64,000 bases of DNA from Epithemia pelagica (GCA_946965045.2 OX337239.1:124001-188000), one strand, 5' to 3'; positions 52,518 through 62,455 are shown, counted from the first letter of the stretch. Notes: generated by a model from the letters alone, not told the origin. Numbers and translations are program-made.

Positions 52518-53672
52518 GACTGCTGTAATAGTTTTGTCAGGAGAAGATTAGTACGAGAAGATGGATCACCACTGTGGGTTATGGCAATGGCCGCCTTGAG
52601 TTGTCGTTGCAGGGATTCTCGGCCTGAGAAGAGTGAGCTCTTCTCACCTTGCTTTTCATCCACTCTCTGCGTTGAAATCTGGTTCAACCTTCAATCACAC
52701 AACCCCATGGAAAGCATGTGGCGTTTTCACCCGATTCTATGTAATCAATACTATTGCTTGTCCAAAACTAATGCTCTGGGTAGTGGTACAATATCGACCA
52801 CACTCACCCCATTCGGTATATTTCTATTTAACAAACTAGTCGTGGTGAGCTCAAAGTTCCAGCAGCCCCGAGTTCAGACAGATTCGATCCGCCTCCTTTC
52901 AACATCAACTGGGTATCAAACGGAGGAGGCGGTATCCCAAGCGGAGGCTGAGTCGTGAGGTTTCGTGAATGAGCGCAGATTTATGTTCATGTAACAGACA
53001 AAAAGAGGCAGTCACGAAATCTCATGACTCATTATTTCGCTAGGAGGTAGAGGAGGCGGATCTATTTCTGTTTCTCGCGAGCCATGGACTGATTTAGGCC
53101 GTACATCGGGGCTATGATGGATCTGTTGGAGTATTCCTGTTATAGGAGTCGTACGAGTACTGTAGTGCATCTGATACGAGAGAACAACCACACATACACA
53201 CGACGCACGGCCGAGAGACAGCGATGCTCCTACAAACCACAATAATGAACACTGTGGCAAGAACGCATCCTCCTAAGGACGAGGCGGTTCTACTACCCCC
53301 TCCTCCGCCTCTGGTCGTGGCTCATGCTGTCTCTTCCAACCTGTCCAGTACAGCACAACACCCTTGTCGTTGTCGTCGTTGTCACGAACACCAGCCGAAA
53401 CCAACGACCAACTTCCGTCGGATGGTCTGTGCACCAAACACAACAACATGGACCATCACAGACACACGCCTCACCATTCACCATAGGGAGAACTGACTCC
53501 CGTGTGTGTGTGAGAAGGTTCCGACTGCCGCCCCCAACTGAGACAGAAATGGCACAGCACAAGTATAGAGAATGGAGCAATCCTACCACTACCAGGTCTT
53601 GGCTCTTGGCGTTTGATTGTCGAGACCTTGGTTTTTGGTTTGGTTCTCTCTAGAGTATAGTAGCTCTTGTGG
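52518..53672. other. Spacer without a supported gene
   Basis: It holds the presumed promoter of the ankyrin gene at its left end. An ATG frame at 53224-53496 encodes a Pro/Thr/His-rich, low-complexity peptide without known features and is not called. Confidence 0.4.
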
Positions 53673-54535
53673 TTAGCCGATAGACGAGATAGAGAAAGAG
53701 CGATTTGTCCTGCAACCTACAATAGCAACGCTAGCACGAGCCCGCCTCGCCAACTCCAACAGACACCCAACGACGGCGGCCAACCTTATGTTGGAGTGCT
53801 CCAATCCAACTTGGAACTCGGAACCACAACTAGACTCCTTCTTGCACCAAGGAGAACGCTGCTCATGAGAATGAGGACGATGATCGTGAGCATGAGGATG
53901 ATGATGATCCTGAGAATGATACTGGTGATTCTGATTCTTCATCTTGTTGTGGGTAGGATACCGTCGCATGGCTTGAGCTTGCTGTTCCATGAGAGCAAGA
54001 TTGGCACCGACGGCATCGGCCAAGTCGATCTTGTTGATAACGGGCAAATCTGATTCGGTAATGCCCGGTCCACCCTTGCGTGGCACCTTGTCGCCACCGG
54101 CCACATCAATCACGTACAATGTCAAATCGGCCAATTCGCGCGAAACGTTGGCCGCCAAATTATCACCCCCCGATTTGCACAACAGCAAGGGCAGGTTGTG
54201 GTTTTGATTGTTTTGGTGTTGATGCAGCATACTGTTGTTGTTGTTGTTGTTGTTGTTTCGTGCCGTTAAATCTTCAAGAGCCGAGAGATTGGCACTGACA
54301 TCTTCTCGAATAGCTGCATGGGGACAACCGCCCGTTTCCACAGCGGCAACCATCCGTGCGTGTGACAAAGCCTTGTGACGATTCAAAAATTCGGCATCTT
54401 CTTGGGTAAAAATATCACTGGTCACCACAGCCAATGGCGGAGTAGTAGTAGTATTGTGGTGATTGTGTGGTTGGGACAAGGCTCGACACAAGGCCAAGAC
54501 GGTCGGTGGCGGTGTTGCCCGATCCGACCGGTCGG
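53673..54535 (-). pseudogene. ureG: Urease accessory GTPase UreG, chimeric and P-loop-damaged
   Basis: The minus-strand frame gives 'VLALCRALS', '[20 protein letters not shown]', '[20 protein letters not shown]', '[20 protein letters not shown]', '[18 protein letters not shown]' and '[20 protein letters not shown]', unmistakable UreG (GTPase that loads nickel into urease). A poly-Asn insertion follows 'ALEDLTAR'. The P-loop (GPVGSGKT) is not in this frame: in the neighbouring frame it reads PVGSGNT, with the essential Lys changed to Asn. The usual C-terminus (FAQVKHG...) is replaced by a His-rich tail ('[16 protein letters not shown]', about 53868-53960) and unrelated sequence. Upstream, the open frame runs straight out of a broken MFS transporter. 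It is non-functional as written. Confidence 0.85.
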
Positions 54536-55604
54536 TAAAACTTCCTTGTGCCGTGCCCCTAATTCTGGGACCCACCGTCGATTGAATGGTACTGACTGAT
54601 GTGGGTCCAAACCAACATTCGGCTGCCACATACTCGGCTGCCAACCATGTCATGGCCACTTTTGGAAGGAGTGGTCCGGTTGTACCGCCCAGTACCATGC
54701 CAATGCGGCCAGAATGGATGCGACAATGACAATCCACAATCTCCCTCCAATGGGATCGGTCGTGTCGGGTGACGCATGGGCCACCAACCAATCGGCAGTC
54801 GCTCCTCCAATCAACCCACTCACCGAGGCACCAATGGCACTAATGGCGGCTTGTGTTACAGCATATATATAGTCCGACTGATTATCGGCAAAGGCAAGCC
54901 GAAAGTAGGGACCGCTCCACACTTTTACAGACATGAGAAACAAGTGAATCCAACGTGAGCGAAACGATGAGCGTTCTACACAAACAGTCGTCCATTTATG
55001 AATAGACTTCCAGTAGGCTTACCTCCAATCATGAGTCGAGACGAGAATCGAAAGAGAGATGCCAGGAGAATCAGTTGTACTCGTTGGGTTGCAAAAACAT
55101 CTTTGACATCGTTCCAAACACTGGAAGCAGCGCTGCTCTCCTCGATGGTAGCTTCACTGGCATCCAGCACAGCGTTATTCTGCGGATCATCTTCCAAGAG
55201 AAGAAAGGTAACAACAATTGCTCCAAGACCGTATATTCCCTCCATTCCGTAGGCATTTCTCCAGCTCAGTTGATCATCCAACAAAATGAACAAGGATGCG
55301 AGTGCACTGGCGACTGCAACGTCTGTGGAGTAAAAGCTTGACGCCGATGCAGCACGTTCTGGTGGAGCACGGTCTCGAATCAAGGTAAAGGCGGGCGGAG
55401 CCATTAAGGCACAGGCCAATCCCATTAAAATACGACAGAGAACAATCTGGAAGTAGGAATGAGACACGGTTGTGCCCATTGTGGCCAGCGTCCATGCCAA
55501 TGCAGACGCAAGGGTCAAGGTTTTGCGATTGAACCGATCCGCCGTGGCGCCGGCCACGAGGGAAACAATGGCAAACAAAAGCAATAAGTGAATGCTACCG
55601 ACGC
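54536..55604 (-). pseudogene. Spinster-like MFS transporter, 5'-truncated and 3'-fused to UreG
   Basis: The first piece (to 55023) reads 'LFAIVSLVAGATADRFNRKT' (MFS loop 2-3 motif), 'RILMGLACALMAPPAFTLIR' and 'DQLSWRNAYGMEGIYGLGAI'. An intron at 54922-55022 joins '..RLMIG' to 'VWSGPYFRLAFADNQSDYIY' and '[20 protein letters not shown]'. After '[14 protein letters not shown]' the frame shifts by one base near the T4 run at about 54660, continuing '[17 protein letters not shown]' and '[15 protein letters not shown]'. It then runs directly into UreG at about 54535. Transmembrane helices 1-2 are absent; the exon probably begins after an acceptor near 55604. The family transports lipids or sugars; this copy lacks both ends. 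Confidence 0.75.
54922..55022 (-). other. Intron in the MFS remnant (101 bases)
   Basis: On the minus strand GGAG|GTAAGC begins it and GTAAAAG|TGTGG ends it. Splicing joins phase 1 and restores the conserved '..IGVWSGPYFRLAF' of Spinster-like transporters. Confidence 0.8.
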
Positions 55605-56062
55605 AAAAAGATGAGAGAGATGAGTTCGGTGCGCATTGCCCGCACGGACTGCATCCAATTTGATCTTGGTTCCTCTAAGGTTAACGGTCTAACGGACGAT
55701 CTGAGAAGAGGGGCTTAGACAGATGTGCGCCGTCTACCTAATTTCGATCTAAGTCTTGGTCCCAAAACGGATAGGATCCGCCGGTCGAGCCTTCAGGAAA
55801 GCTACTTGTCCCCAGTCCCCACATCCAACGCTCTTTGAGGGGTTCATTGTTTTGTTGTTGTGTGCACCTTTCCATTTCCGATCAAACATATAATAGATCC
55901 ATCGACACCTTTCGAATGGAGTGGCCGCATGCTTGAGATGACCGTCGTCCTTCAAGCAAGTGCATCATGGTGAATTCAGCAGTTTGTTTCGACAAGGGGG
56001 GAAAATCTTCATCTGTTACATCATGACAACGTCGCCGTGATCACTACGTACAGGCATGGGAT
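55605..56062. other. Spacer
   Basis: It contains 'gcacggactgcatccaat', also found at 48296-48312, and otherwise no recognised feature. Confidence 0.45.
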
Positions 56063-56638
56063 ATGGAACAAGAGGATGTCTTCTCTTGTACCAGCATAGT
56101 AAGCCCTGACACCGACAGTCTATCACGCGATCAAGCTTTTGATTCGTGTAGTACTGAAGTAAATTCGACCACGAAGAATGTCCCTTTACCGGAAACCACG
56201 CGATCAGGAGAAGGTACTCTTAAAGAGACTTTCCCTCATGATGAGACAAGGGACAGCAAACTGGGAGATATGGATTTGCTCCCATGTCGGTCACCTGATG
56301 ATGATGCAGAACAAAACCTTCGTGATCAGCCTCTACACACAGATGATGAAGAGAGAACACCAATGGAAGATGCGATTCGGGAGATGGAACAAGAGAGGAC
56401 GAAAGATGTGCCTGATAAAAAGACATGGCTTGAAGAACAGGTCTCTACTAGCCATGAGAAACTTGGGATGACATGTTACTGTATTCGAAAAGAAGACCGA
56501 CGACGAGAAAGAAAGGTAGCGACTCCTTGTACGGTACCGAAGCAAAGCATCCATGGCATCTCATGTGGGAGCCGGAACAGGGAAACCGGGGTCGCATGGC
56601 ACGGGGGGTTCCATGTCGAGGCTCTCGCGTACATTTAG
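56063..56638 (+). CDS. Unidentified acidic soluble protein (possible)
   Basis: 191 residues from ATG 56063; hydrophilic, rich in Asp/Glu and Thr ('GEGTLKETFPHDETRDSK', 'MEDAIREMEQERTKDVPDKK'). The last 45 codons overlap the copied 'MSRLSRTFSFF' segment in a different frame, so the true C-terminus is doubtful and it may be an upstream exon of the next locus. No domain is recognised. Confidence 0.35.
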   Translation: MEQEDVFSCTSIVSPDTDSLSRDQAFDSCSTEVNSTTKNVPLPETTRSGEGTLKETFPHDETRDSKLGDMDLLPCRSPDDDAEQNLRDQPLHTDDEERTPMEDAIREMEQERTKDVPDKKTWLEEQVSTSHEKLGMTCYCIRKEDRRRERKVATPCTVPKQSIHGISCGSRNRETGVAWHGGFHVEALAYI

Positions 56639-57903
56639 CTTTTTCCGGTCACGTTCCTCTATGGGGGGGATCAAAGAAGGTGGGTGTACCACGTCAAGAG
56701 CAGCAAGAACGCAACGAGCAAATTCACGGATCTGATCTGATGATTCTTTCGACAAATTCCGCTCCAGAAACCCGCACAACAGACAGGCGGCACCACCCCA
56801 TTCCTGTCGTCGTCATTCTTGGACGATGAAGCTGGTTCGCACGGAGAGGCACCGGAGGGTGACTATGAGTTTTGTCTGGCGTTGTCGCATCATGTGCACC
56901 ATCGGCTGTCGGTCTATCATGCCTTTATGGAATTTGTGTTGGGGATTGCCTTTTCCGAGCGACAACAACATGTTCACGATGAGGAGAACCGCGGTGAGGA
57001 ACTGTTCACTGTTGCTCTGAGCACCAAGGCTGACGACACCAGGGGAAACGTTGGCCAACCACAACAATCGTGCTGTGTTTTGGGCATGTTGCGGGTGGGG
57101 AAAGAGACCACACAAGCCTTGCAACACTTGATTGCGCTCTATGTAGGGATTCCCATGGGAGACGATTTGCAAACACTGTGTCGGGCATCGGATCATTTGG
57201 CCGCCTACGGCTTTAAGAACCAAAGATCTTGCCACCGCCATCGATGTCCTGTGGCGAAGAAGATCAAAACTCGTCAGGAGGAGAATGAACGCTCTGCTGC
57301 CGCAGTTGTGATCCAGCGCGCATTTCATCAGAGTCGTGCTATCTTCGAAGATCCCGCAATTTGTGACAGAGTGTCTGGCTCGTTGTTTACGCGCTGGACA
57401 GTACTTCTTCTCATGATTTCGTGGTCGATCGCAGCAACGATACTTTTGGTCAAGCCACAGGGCAAAATTGCGGACATGGGCTGGAATGCATCATCATCAC
57501 GAACATACTGTGTTTGGTCACGGCAAGCATCGTCATGCTGCACTTGGTCATTTTGAACGTCGATACCTTGAAGATTGAAGACCACGAACATTGGAAACCA
57601 TCCTCAAGTCCTTCCACTGAGCCAACCGTGCCAATGTCAGCCCACCCCAGTGGACAGCGAAATGGCAAGCGTTCATCCCCGAGCAAACGTACGTCCATTG
57701 AAGGAACATCAAGCAAGATGAATCGCAGCACACGACCGCATACGTCGCCAGCTGCATCAACAAAGACCTCCAAGGCACTAATCTCATCATATCCCAGCAG
57801 TTCCTCCGTCAGAGACTCTACCTCATCACTGTACGTGTCTCCGTCCTCTACGCTCCTTGGCTGTAGAAGAGTTATAAAGTGTGTTCACATACACAAGTCC
57901 TAG
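56613..57903 (+). pseudogene. IQ-motif membrane protein, frame-broken
   Basis: It begins with the copied word encoding 'LSRTFSFFRSRSSM'. The main frame (56819-57556) reads 'EFCLALSHHVHHRLSVYHAF', 'MEFVLGIAFSERQ', 'GKETTQALQHLIALYVGIPM', an IQ-like 'AAAVVIQRAFHQSRA' (possible calmodulin contact) and a membrane segment 'WTVLLLMISWSIAATILLV'. At about 57465-57475 (near an A4 run) coding moves by one base to 'CIIITNILCLVTASIVMLHL', a second membrane segment, then a Ser/Pro/Thr-rich tail ending at 57903. The product would have two adjacent spans and a soluble N-terminal domain. No family name can be given. Whether one indel or decay broke it is open. Confidence 0.5.
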
Positions 57904-58640
57904 ATTGACTGCAAAGCACTCTTCTCATGGCCATGACCGTCCCGAACGAACGAAGATCTCTTGTGCGTATCAAACGTGGCGGTTTCTTCTTTCTCTCCAT
58001 AGCTGTGTTTGCCCACCCTTTGGAATCGAACGGAAGGCAATGCGAATAACGGCTCTTCATGGCATTGTTGAAATGGGAGGATTGCGGTTGGGACATGGAT
58101 ACGAATGTCAAAGCAACAATAGTGTCGAATAGGACAAGAACAACACCAACCACCACCACAACCACACGAAAGGATCAAGACACACGGGAGCAGGTCACCA
58201 CACGGTCGTCCACCAATAAACAAGGCAACACCGTATATATAGACCGGTACACCACTCGTTCCGTGACTCTCCTGGTTTTCTTCTTCTTTGGTGTCAATCC
58301 CTCCTTGGATCGACTTGTGTGTGAGGCTCATGGGCAGCCAATCTCTCTCGAATTTGCCTTTGTTTGTTTTGCGTTTGGATGGGAACTCAGGAGCGATGAT
58401 TCCGAGAGACATTTTCTCTCTCCATCACACCTTCCCAAAGAATCCTCCTACTGGAATGGATGAGAATGCGCGAAAGTTCCTGGAACAAACGAGAGGAGGA
58501 CCCCAAAAATAGAATCGAGACAGGGAACGCCATTTCTCTACCTAGAAATCGACAAGGGCCGCGTGCAATCGATTCGGTTTCTCGTTCGTGGCACACGTGT
58601 GTGAATCGCTAGAGTGCTCTCCAGTCGGTTGGTGGTACTG
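57904..58640. other. Spacer with one doubtful frame
   Basis: ATG 58059 opens 134 codons with a hydrophobic segment ('VTLLVFFFFGVNPSLDRLV'), but its N-terminal half is Thr-rich simple sequence and no homolog is recognised; it is not called. Confidence 0.35.
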
Positions 58641-58699
58641 GCGCATTGGTTTCTTTGTCTTTTCTGCCTTGGAGGTTTCTGCCAAGTCTTGCTAAAAAC

Positions 58700-59263
58700 T
58701 TCCGATATCATCATGACACCCTTCTTGCTCGATTACACTCGGCATGTTGTTGTTCGGTTGCTTCTCATCGTCGTCTCAAGGCTAGCTATGATACCTGTGT
58801 GGCCAAACTAACCGAAATGGTCATTCCCTACATTCCGGCCGTGGCCGGCATGTTGGTCTATGCCGATTTTTCGTCCTTGTTACCGCAAAAGACGTTTGAA
58901 TGGGAAGAAATCTTGTCCACCATTTTGTTCCATCATGCCCGCGTTGTCTTGACGCCCGGTGCCAGTCAACGCAACGTCGAACCCGGCATTTTTCGCATTT
59001 ACTATGCCAGGGTCTCACCCAATGTGTTGGACATTGCCATGGAACGATTGAGTCGTATTGTGGCACGGTTGCGAAGTAATTATGCTGACGATTGGAAACT
59101 GGCCGCGCAAACACCCAATGTCCTATCCGAGAAGCCGACGGACGACCAGGACCTATCACCAGTAACACCACCTCATACGGGAGGCATGAGTCATTCTCAT
59201 TCTCTGTCGTCGTCGCCTCAGGCGGCTATTCATGGCGCCTTTGCTGGAGTGTTGGATGGCTAA
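58700..59263 (+). pseudogene. ACC-synthase-like PLP aminotransferase, C-terminal fragment
   Basis: The frame encodes 'YHHDTLLARLHSACCCSVAS', 'IPYIPAVAGMLVYADFSSLL', 'LFHHARVVLTPGASQRNVEP' and 'GIFRIYYARVSPNVLDIAME', then 'RLSRIV'. This is the small domain of class I/II pyridoxal-phosphate aminotransferases of the 1-aminocyclopropane-1-carboxylate synthase type; 'PG.FR' carries the substrate-carboxylate-binding Arg. The PLP-binding lysine region and the whole large domain are missing upstream. It ends with a His/Ser-rich tail and a stop at 59261-59263. It is a fragment, probably dead, although an upstream exon outside recognition cannot be excluded. Confidence 0.65.
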
Positions 59264-59369
59264 TACTTTGTGTCGACAAGGACCGATCGACCCAACCACT
59301 CATAGTCTCTGTTGCGTACAGCTCTTGGTGGAAAGCCCGCTCGCGACGTCAACGCGGCTGTACAATGAA

Positions 59370-59862
59370 CGGGTGAGGCGACAGGACGTCAATGGACGCC
59401 TGTCAGGCACTATGGCACACCCCAGAGGCTTATCAGAGGAAACCCCAAACTCGTAACTCGTCCCCACCATCTGGACACGAGTGCCCAGGGTGAGTAGGCT
59501 AATCAAGAGGTAGCCCTAATCTCTTGGAGTACATACAATTTGAACGGAGGACGAGGCGACCGTATTGTATGTACTCTTGAGGCTAATCAGAGGAGCCCCC
59601 AAACTCCCCACCATCTGGACACGAGTGCCCAGGGTGAGTAGGCTAATCAAGAGGTAGCCTTAATCTCTAGGAGAACATACAATTTGAACGGTGGAGGCGA
59701 CAGGACGTCAATGGACGCCTGTCATGCAACTATATGGCACACCTCACGCCGTATTGTATGTAACTCCTGAGGCAATCAGAGGAGCCTCTAAACTCCCCAC
59801 CATCTGAACACGAGTGCCCAGAGGGTGAGTAGGCTAATCAAGAGGTAGCCCTAATCTCTATC
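59370..59862. repeat. Three-copy irregular tandem repeat with inverted arms
   Basis: The word 'ccccaccatctg(g/a)acacga' followed by 'gtgagtaggctaatcaagag' and 'gtagcc.taatctct' occurs at 59462, 59606 and 59795. Between copies lie GAGTACATACAAT (59527-59539) and its exact reverse complement (59564-59576). A weaker version follows at 59671-59767, around a 'gcgacaggacgtcaatggac' word that also occurs at 59379. Confidence 0.8.
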
Positions 59863-59866
59863 TGGC

Positions 59867-59941
59867 ACAGAGACCAAAGTCTCCATGCCAGATACCTGGT
59901 GACACAAGGACAAGTCCTCATGCCACCAGGGTTTTGTGATA
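59867..59941. repeat. Hairpin-containing minisatellite, single copy at segment B
   Basis: One unit of the 41.0-41.4 kb minisatellite (TGGCACAGAGACCAAAGTCTCCATGCCA..., then CACAAGGACAAGTCCT...GGGTTTTGTGA), placed at the left edge of duplicated segment B, as array 1 is at segment A. Confidence 0.8.
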
Positions 59942-60105
59942 ACACCGACCGAACGGACACACCAACAAGGACCACCAACAAGGACGTCTCCGACAAGGAC
60001 GTCTCCGACAAGGACTCTAGCTAGACTCAGCTGATGTAGGAGTAGGAGTAAAATTTAGCAATCGGTAAGGGGTATTGAGTGAGTAGGTTGAGTAGGAAAG
60101 ATTCA

Positions 60106-61053
60106 TTACCGACACGACTGTTCGCACGTACCACCAGCAACCGACAACCGACATGTTTTTTTCTGGTTTTTTTGGATTTTTTTGCTTTTTCTGGGTTTTT
60201 TGGATTTTTTTGCTTTTTCTGGGTTTTTTGGATTTTTTGGATTGTTTTCAACAGCACCACTACCCGTACCCGCGGACAAAAGACGAGCGGATCGTCGAAC
60301 GTGCACTATTCGGCGTGCCTTTTTGGAGTAGTAGGCAACAACAAGGATCCTGCCCAAACGCGGGGAGTCCTCGGGGCCGGAGGAACTCTCGATCACGCTT
60401 TGGGGGGCATTCTCAACGATGTGAGGCGAGGTATCGTTTTGGGTGGAGGTGGGGGAAGGAGGGGTGGCGACCATGGAAGAAGGGGTGGAATTTCGAGGGG
60501 GTGAGTCGTGCCCCAAAGTGATCTCGTCGTCGTCGTCGTCGTCGTCGTCGGGGATGAGCGCGGGTTCAGGCTCAGGACGGTCGACTGGAACCAGAGGGGT
60601 CTCCTCGTCGTCCTCGAGATCGTCTGCGAGTGCGAGAGGAGGGAAGTCCAAGTCAGCGTCGAACTCGCAAGGCAGAACAGCAACAGTGTCGACGTCGACC
60701 GCCTCCTCGCGATCGCGAATCTCCATCTCTCCATCTTCCTGCCGACCATTCTTGCAGTTCTTCGCAGCAAGCTTTGCTTCGGCAATGGCCAGCTGTTGCT
60801 GAAGCTGAGCTTTGTCGTGTCGAAGCTGTCGAAGCTCCGCATGTTCGTGTCGAAGCTCCGCGTGCTCGCTACTTGTAGTACGACTTCTCTTGCTGAAAAT
60901 GACCCGAAACAGGTGTTGGACGATAAGTTTCGCCTCATCGAGGACATCAGCGACACCGTAACACAGTATGAGAGTCACAAAAGGAGCAACTAACAGAGCC
61001 CATTCGGAGCTGATCATCTTTTCGTAACAGTAATCACAATCACACATCATCAT
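60106..61053 (-). CDS. Membrane-anchored coiled-coil acidic protein, copy B
   Basis: 315 residues from the ATG complementary to 61051-61053. It is the same protein as the 260-residue copy A over most of its length: N-terminal Cys/Asp segment, one membrane span 'LLVAPFVTLILCYGVADV', coiled coil, acidic Pro/Ser region. Differences: an extra EHAELRH-type tandem in the coiled coil, eight instead of nine Asp in the poly-Asp run, and a longer C-terminus. There the stop of copy A is bypassed and a T-rich minisatellite, read in reverse, encodes a Lys/Pro/Asn tail ('NPKNPEKAKKSKKPRKSKK'). The tail is basic and could be a nuclear or lipid-binding signal, but it arises from simple sequence. Confidence 0.7.
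   Translation of the reverse strand: MMMCDCDYCYEKMISSEWALLVAPFVTLILCYGVADVLDEAKLIVQHLFRVIFSKRSRTTSSEHAELRHEHAELRQLRHDKAQLQQQLAIAEAKLAAKNCKNGRQEDGEMEIRDREEAVDVDTVAVLPCEFDADLDFPPLALADDLEDDEETPLVPVDRPEPEPALIPDDDDDDDDEITLGHDSPPRNSTPSSMVATPPSPTSTQNDTSPHIVENAPQSVIESSSGPEDSPRLGRILVVAYYSKKARRIVHVRRSARLLSAGTGSGAVENNPKNPKNPEKAKKSKKPRKSKKIQKNQKKTCRLSVAGGTCEQSCR
60150..60245. repeat. T-rich minisatellite
   Basis: Units of about 27 bases, of the form GGATTTTTTTGCTTTTTCTG followed by GGTTTTTT, are repeated about three times. It is present only in copy B and extends the coding frame of the overlapping minus-strand protein. Confidence 0.85.
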
Positions 61054-61528
61054 GGTCAATCGTATTTTTGGTCAATCGTATTTTGTTTTTGTGCGTGTTG
61101 GATTGTTGCGTGTTGTTGTTGTTGGCGTTTCGTGTTGTTTGGCGATCGGACCCTCGAGGTGCGAGGCAGCGGGGTCGGTTTAGACGAGCACAACAATCAA
61201 CCGTTCGAGGGCAGCAACACCCACCGTCGGGGCAATGTTGCACGTACCTCGAGGGTCGAGGGCAGCAACACAGCGCAACTACTCAACAATCAACCGTCGG
61301 GCGATCCAATCACAACCAAGACGACGACGACGACAAGAACAAAGAGCAAGTCGATGACGACGACACAACAACAAGATTCTAAATCATAATGAATAGCACA
61401 CCTTCGTGCATGGGTTGGTTCTTCTTCTATGCGACTACTACGACGGTTTGGTTGATACAACAATACAATACAAAACTACACCCTAATCTGTTTCGTTTTG
61501 TTGTTTGCTGGTTTCTACCTTAGTTTGG

Positions 61529-62273
61529 TTAATGGGCCACCAAGGGAGCCGTTGCAGCTGTGGTGGGCACTTTGGACCGCATCTCCTCGACACATTCTTG
61601 ATAGTCTCCCATATCAAACAACATAGCGCCCTTGAATTGACTGGCAGCGCCAAATTGGACATGATCCTTGTCAATCATTTGATTGGTCCGGGCGACGCGG
61701 CCAAAATTGTTCAATGGACTTGTAGAGGGCGGCCAGTGTGGCATTGCCGCGCTTGAGGGTTTCTTGGAGCATGGAAAGGGCTTCTTCGGGTTTGCGCAAC
61801 AACATTCGGGCCATGTTGTTGACCGAACACAGATCCACAGGGTCAAAATTGAGAGGCAAAAACTTGTGCGACACGGACGCGGCCAAGTGAAAGAATTGCA
61901 GGGCTGTATTGGGTCGACACCAATCTGATAATGAATCAGGCCCATATTAAGGAGGGTCGCCTTGGAACATTCGACGGGTCCGGCACAACAGGCGGCTTCT
62001 TCTTGCGTGCCCGTCATGTCCGGCATGCAACAAAAAGTAGGATTGCAAAGTCCGCAATCGGGCCAATTCGCCTTCAACCGTTTGGTCTTGGGCTTCAGGA
62101 TCGGGGACAGGCAAAATGGGCAAAATCCAATCGTTGGTGGCAATGCCTTGCGGCGTAACCGTTTGCAAGGCCTCGCGCAATTCGGAATCGTCCACAAAAT
62201 CCACCACGGAACGACCGGCCGTAGACACGGGCGTACGAGCCTTTTTGCGAGCCGGAGACGAATAGCAAGACAT
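61529..62273 (-). pseudogene. TPR-like protein, copy B
   Basis: The ATG complementary to 62271-62273 opens 'MSCYSSPARKKARTPVSTAG' and stays in one frame through 'VDFVDDSELREALQTVTPQG' and 'EGELARLRTLQSYFLLHAG', where copy A is broken. A four-residue insertion (ILPI) relative to copy A is visible. After the T5 run near 62035 the TPR-like parts are again in other frames ('CSKATLLNMGLIHYQIG', 'LCSVNNMARMLLRKPEEALS', 'SQFKGAMLFDMGDYQECVEE'). The shared breaks suggest the gene was already broken before duplication, or that short runs are systematically miscalled. Confidence 0.5.
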
Positions 62274-62455
62274 GGTAGTAGTGTGTTGTGGTTGTTGCGT
62301 TTGGTTAACAAAGGTCGTTGTTGCAAGTTGCAATTCGCAAGACTTGTGAGCTCAACTACACAACGTCTCTACTTCTACGAGTAGGGTTGTGTTCGTCTCC
62401 CTCCACACCTGATCTGTGGGACAAGCACACGGCCCCAACAACAACGCAACTCTCT

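Noticed and set aside
54536-54791. Reading the chimeric frame as a novel UreG N-terminal domain
   Set aside because: The upstream part aligns with the transmembrane segments of a Spinster-like transporter, so it is a fusion of fragments rather than a new domain.
60153-60521. Plus-strand frame starting with Phe-rich repeats that looks like a membrane protein
   Set aside because: The Phe run is only the T-rich minisatellite. The opposite strand is supported by a near-identical duplicate frame.
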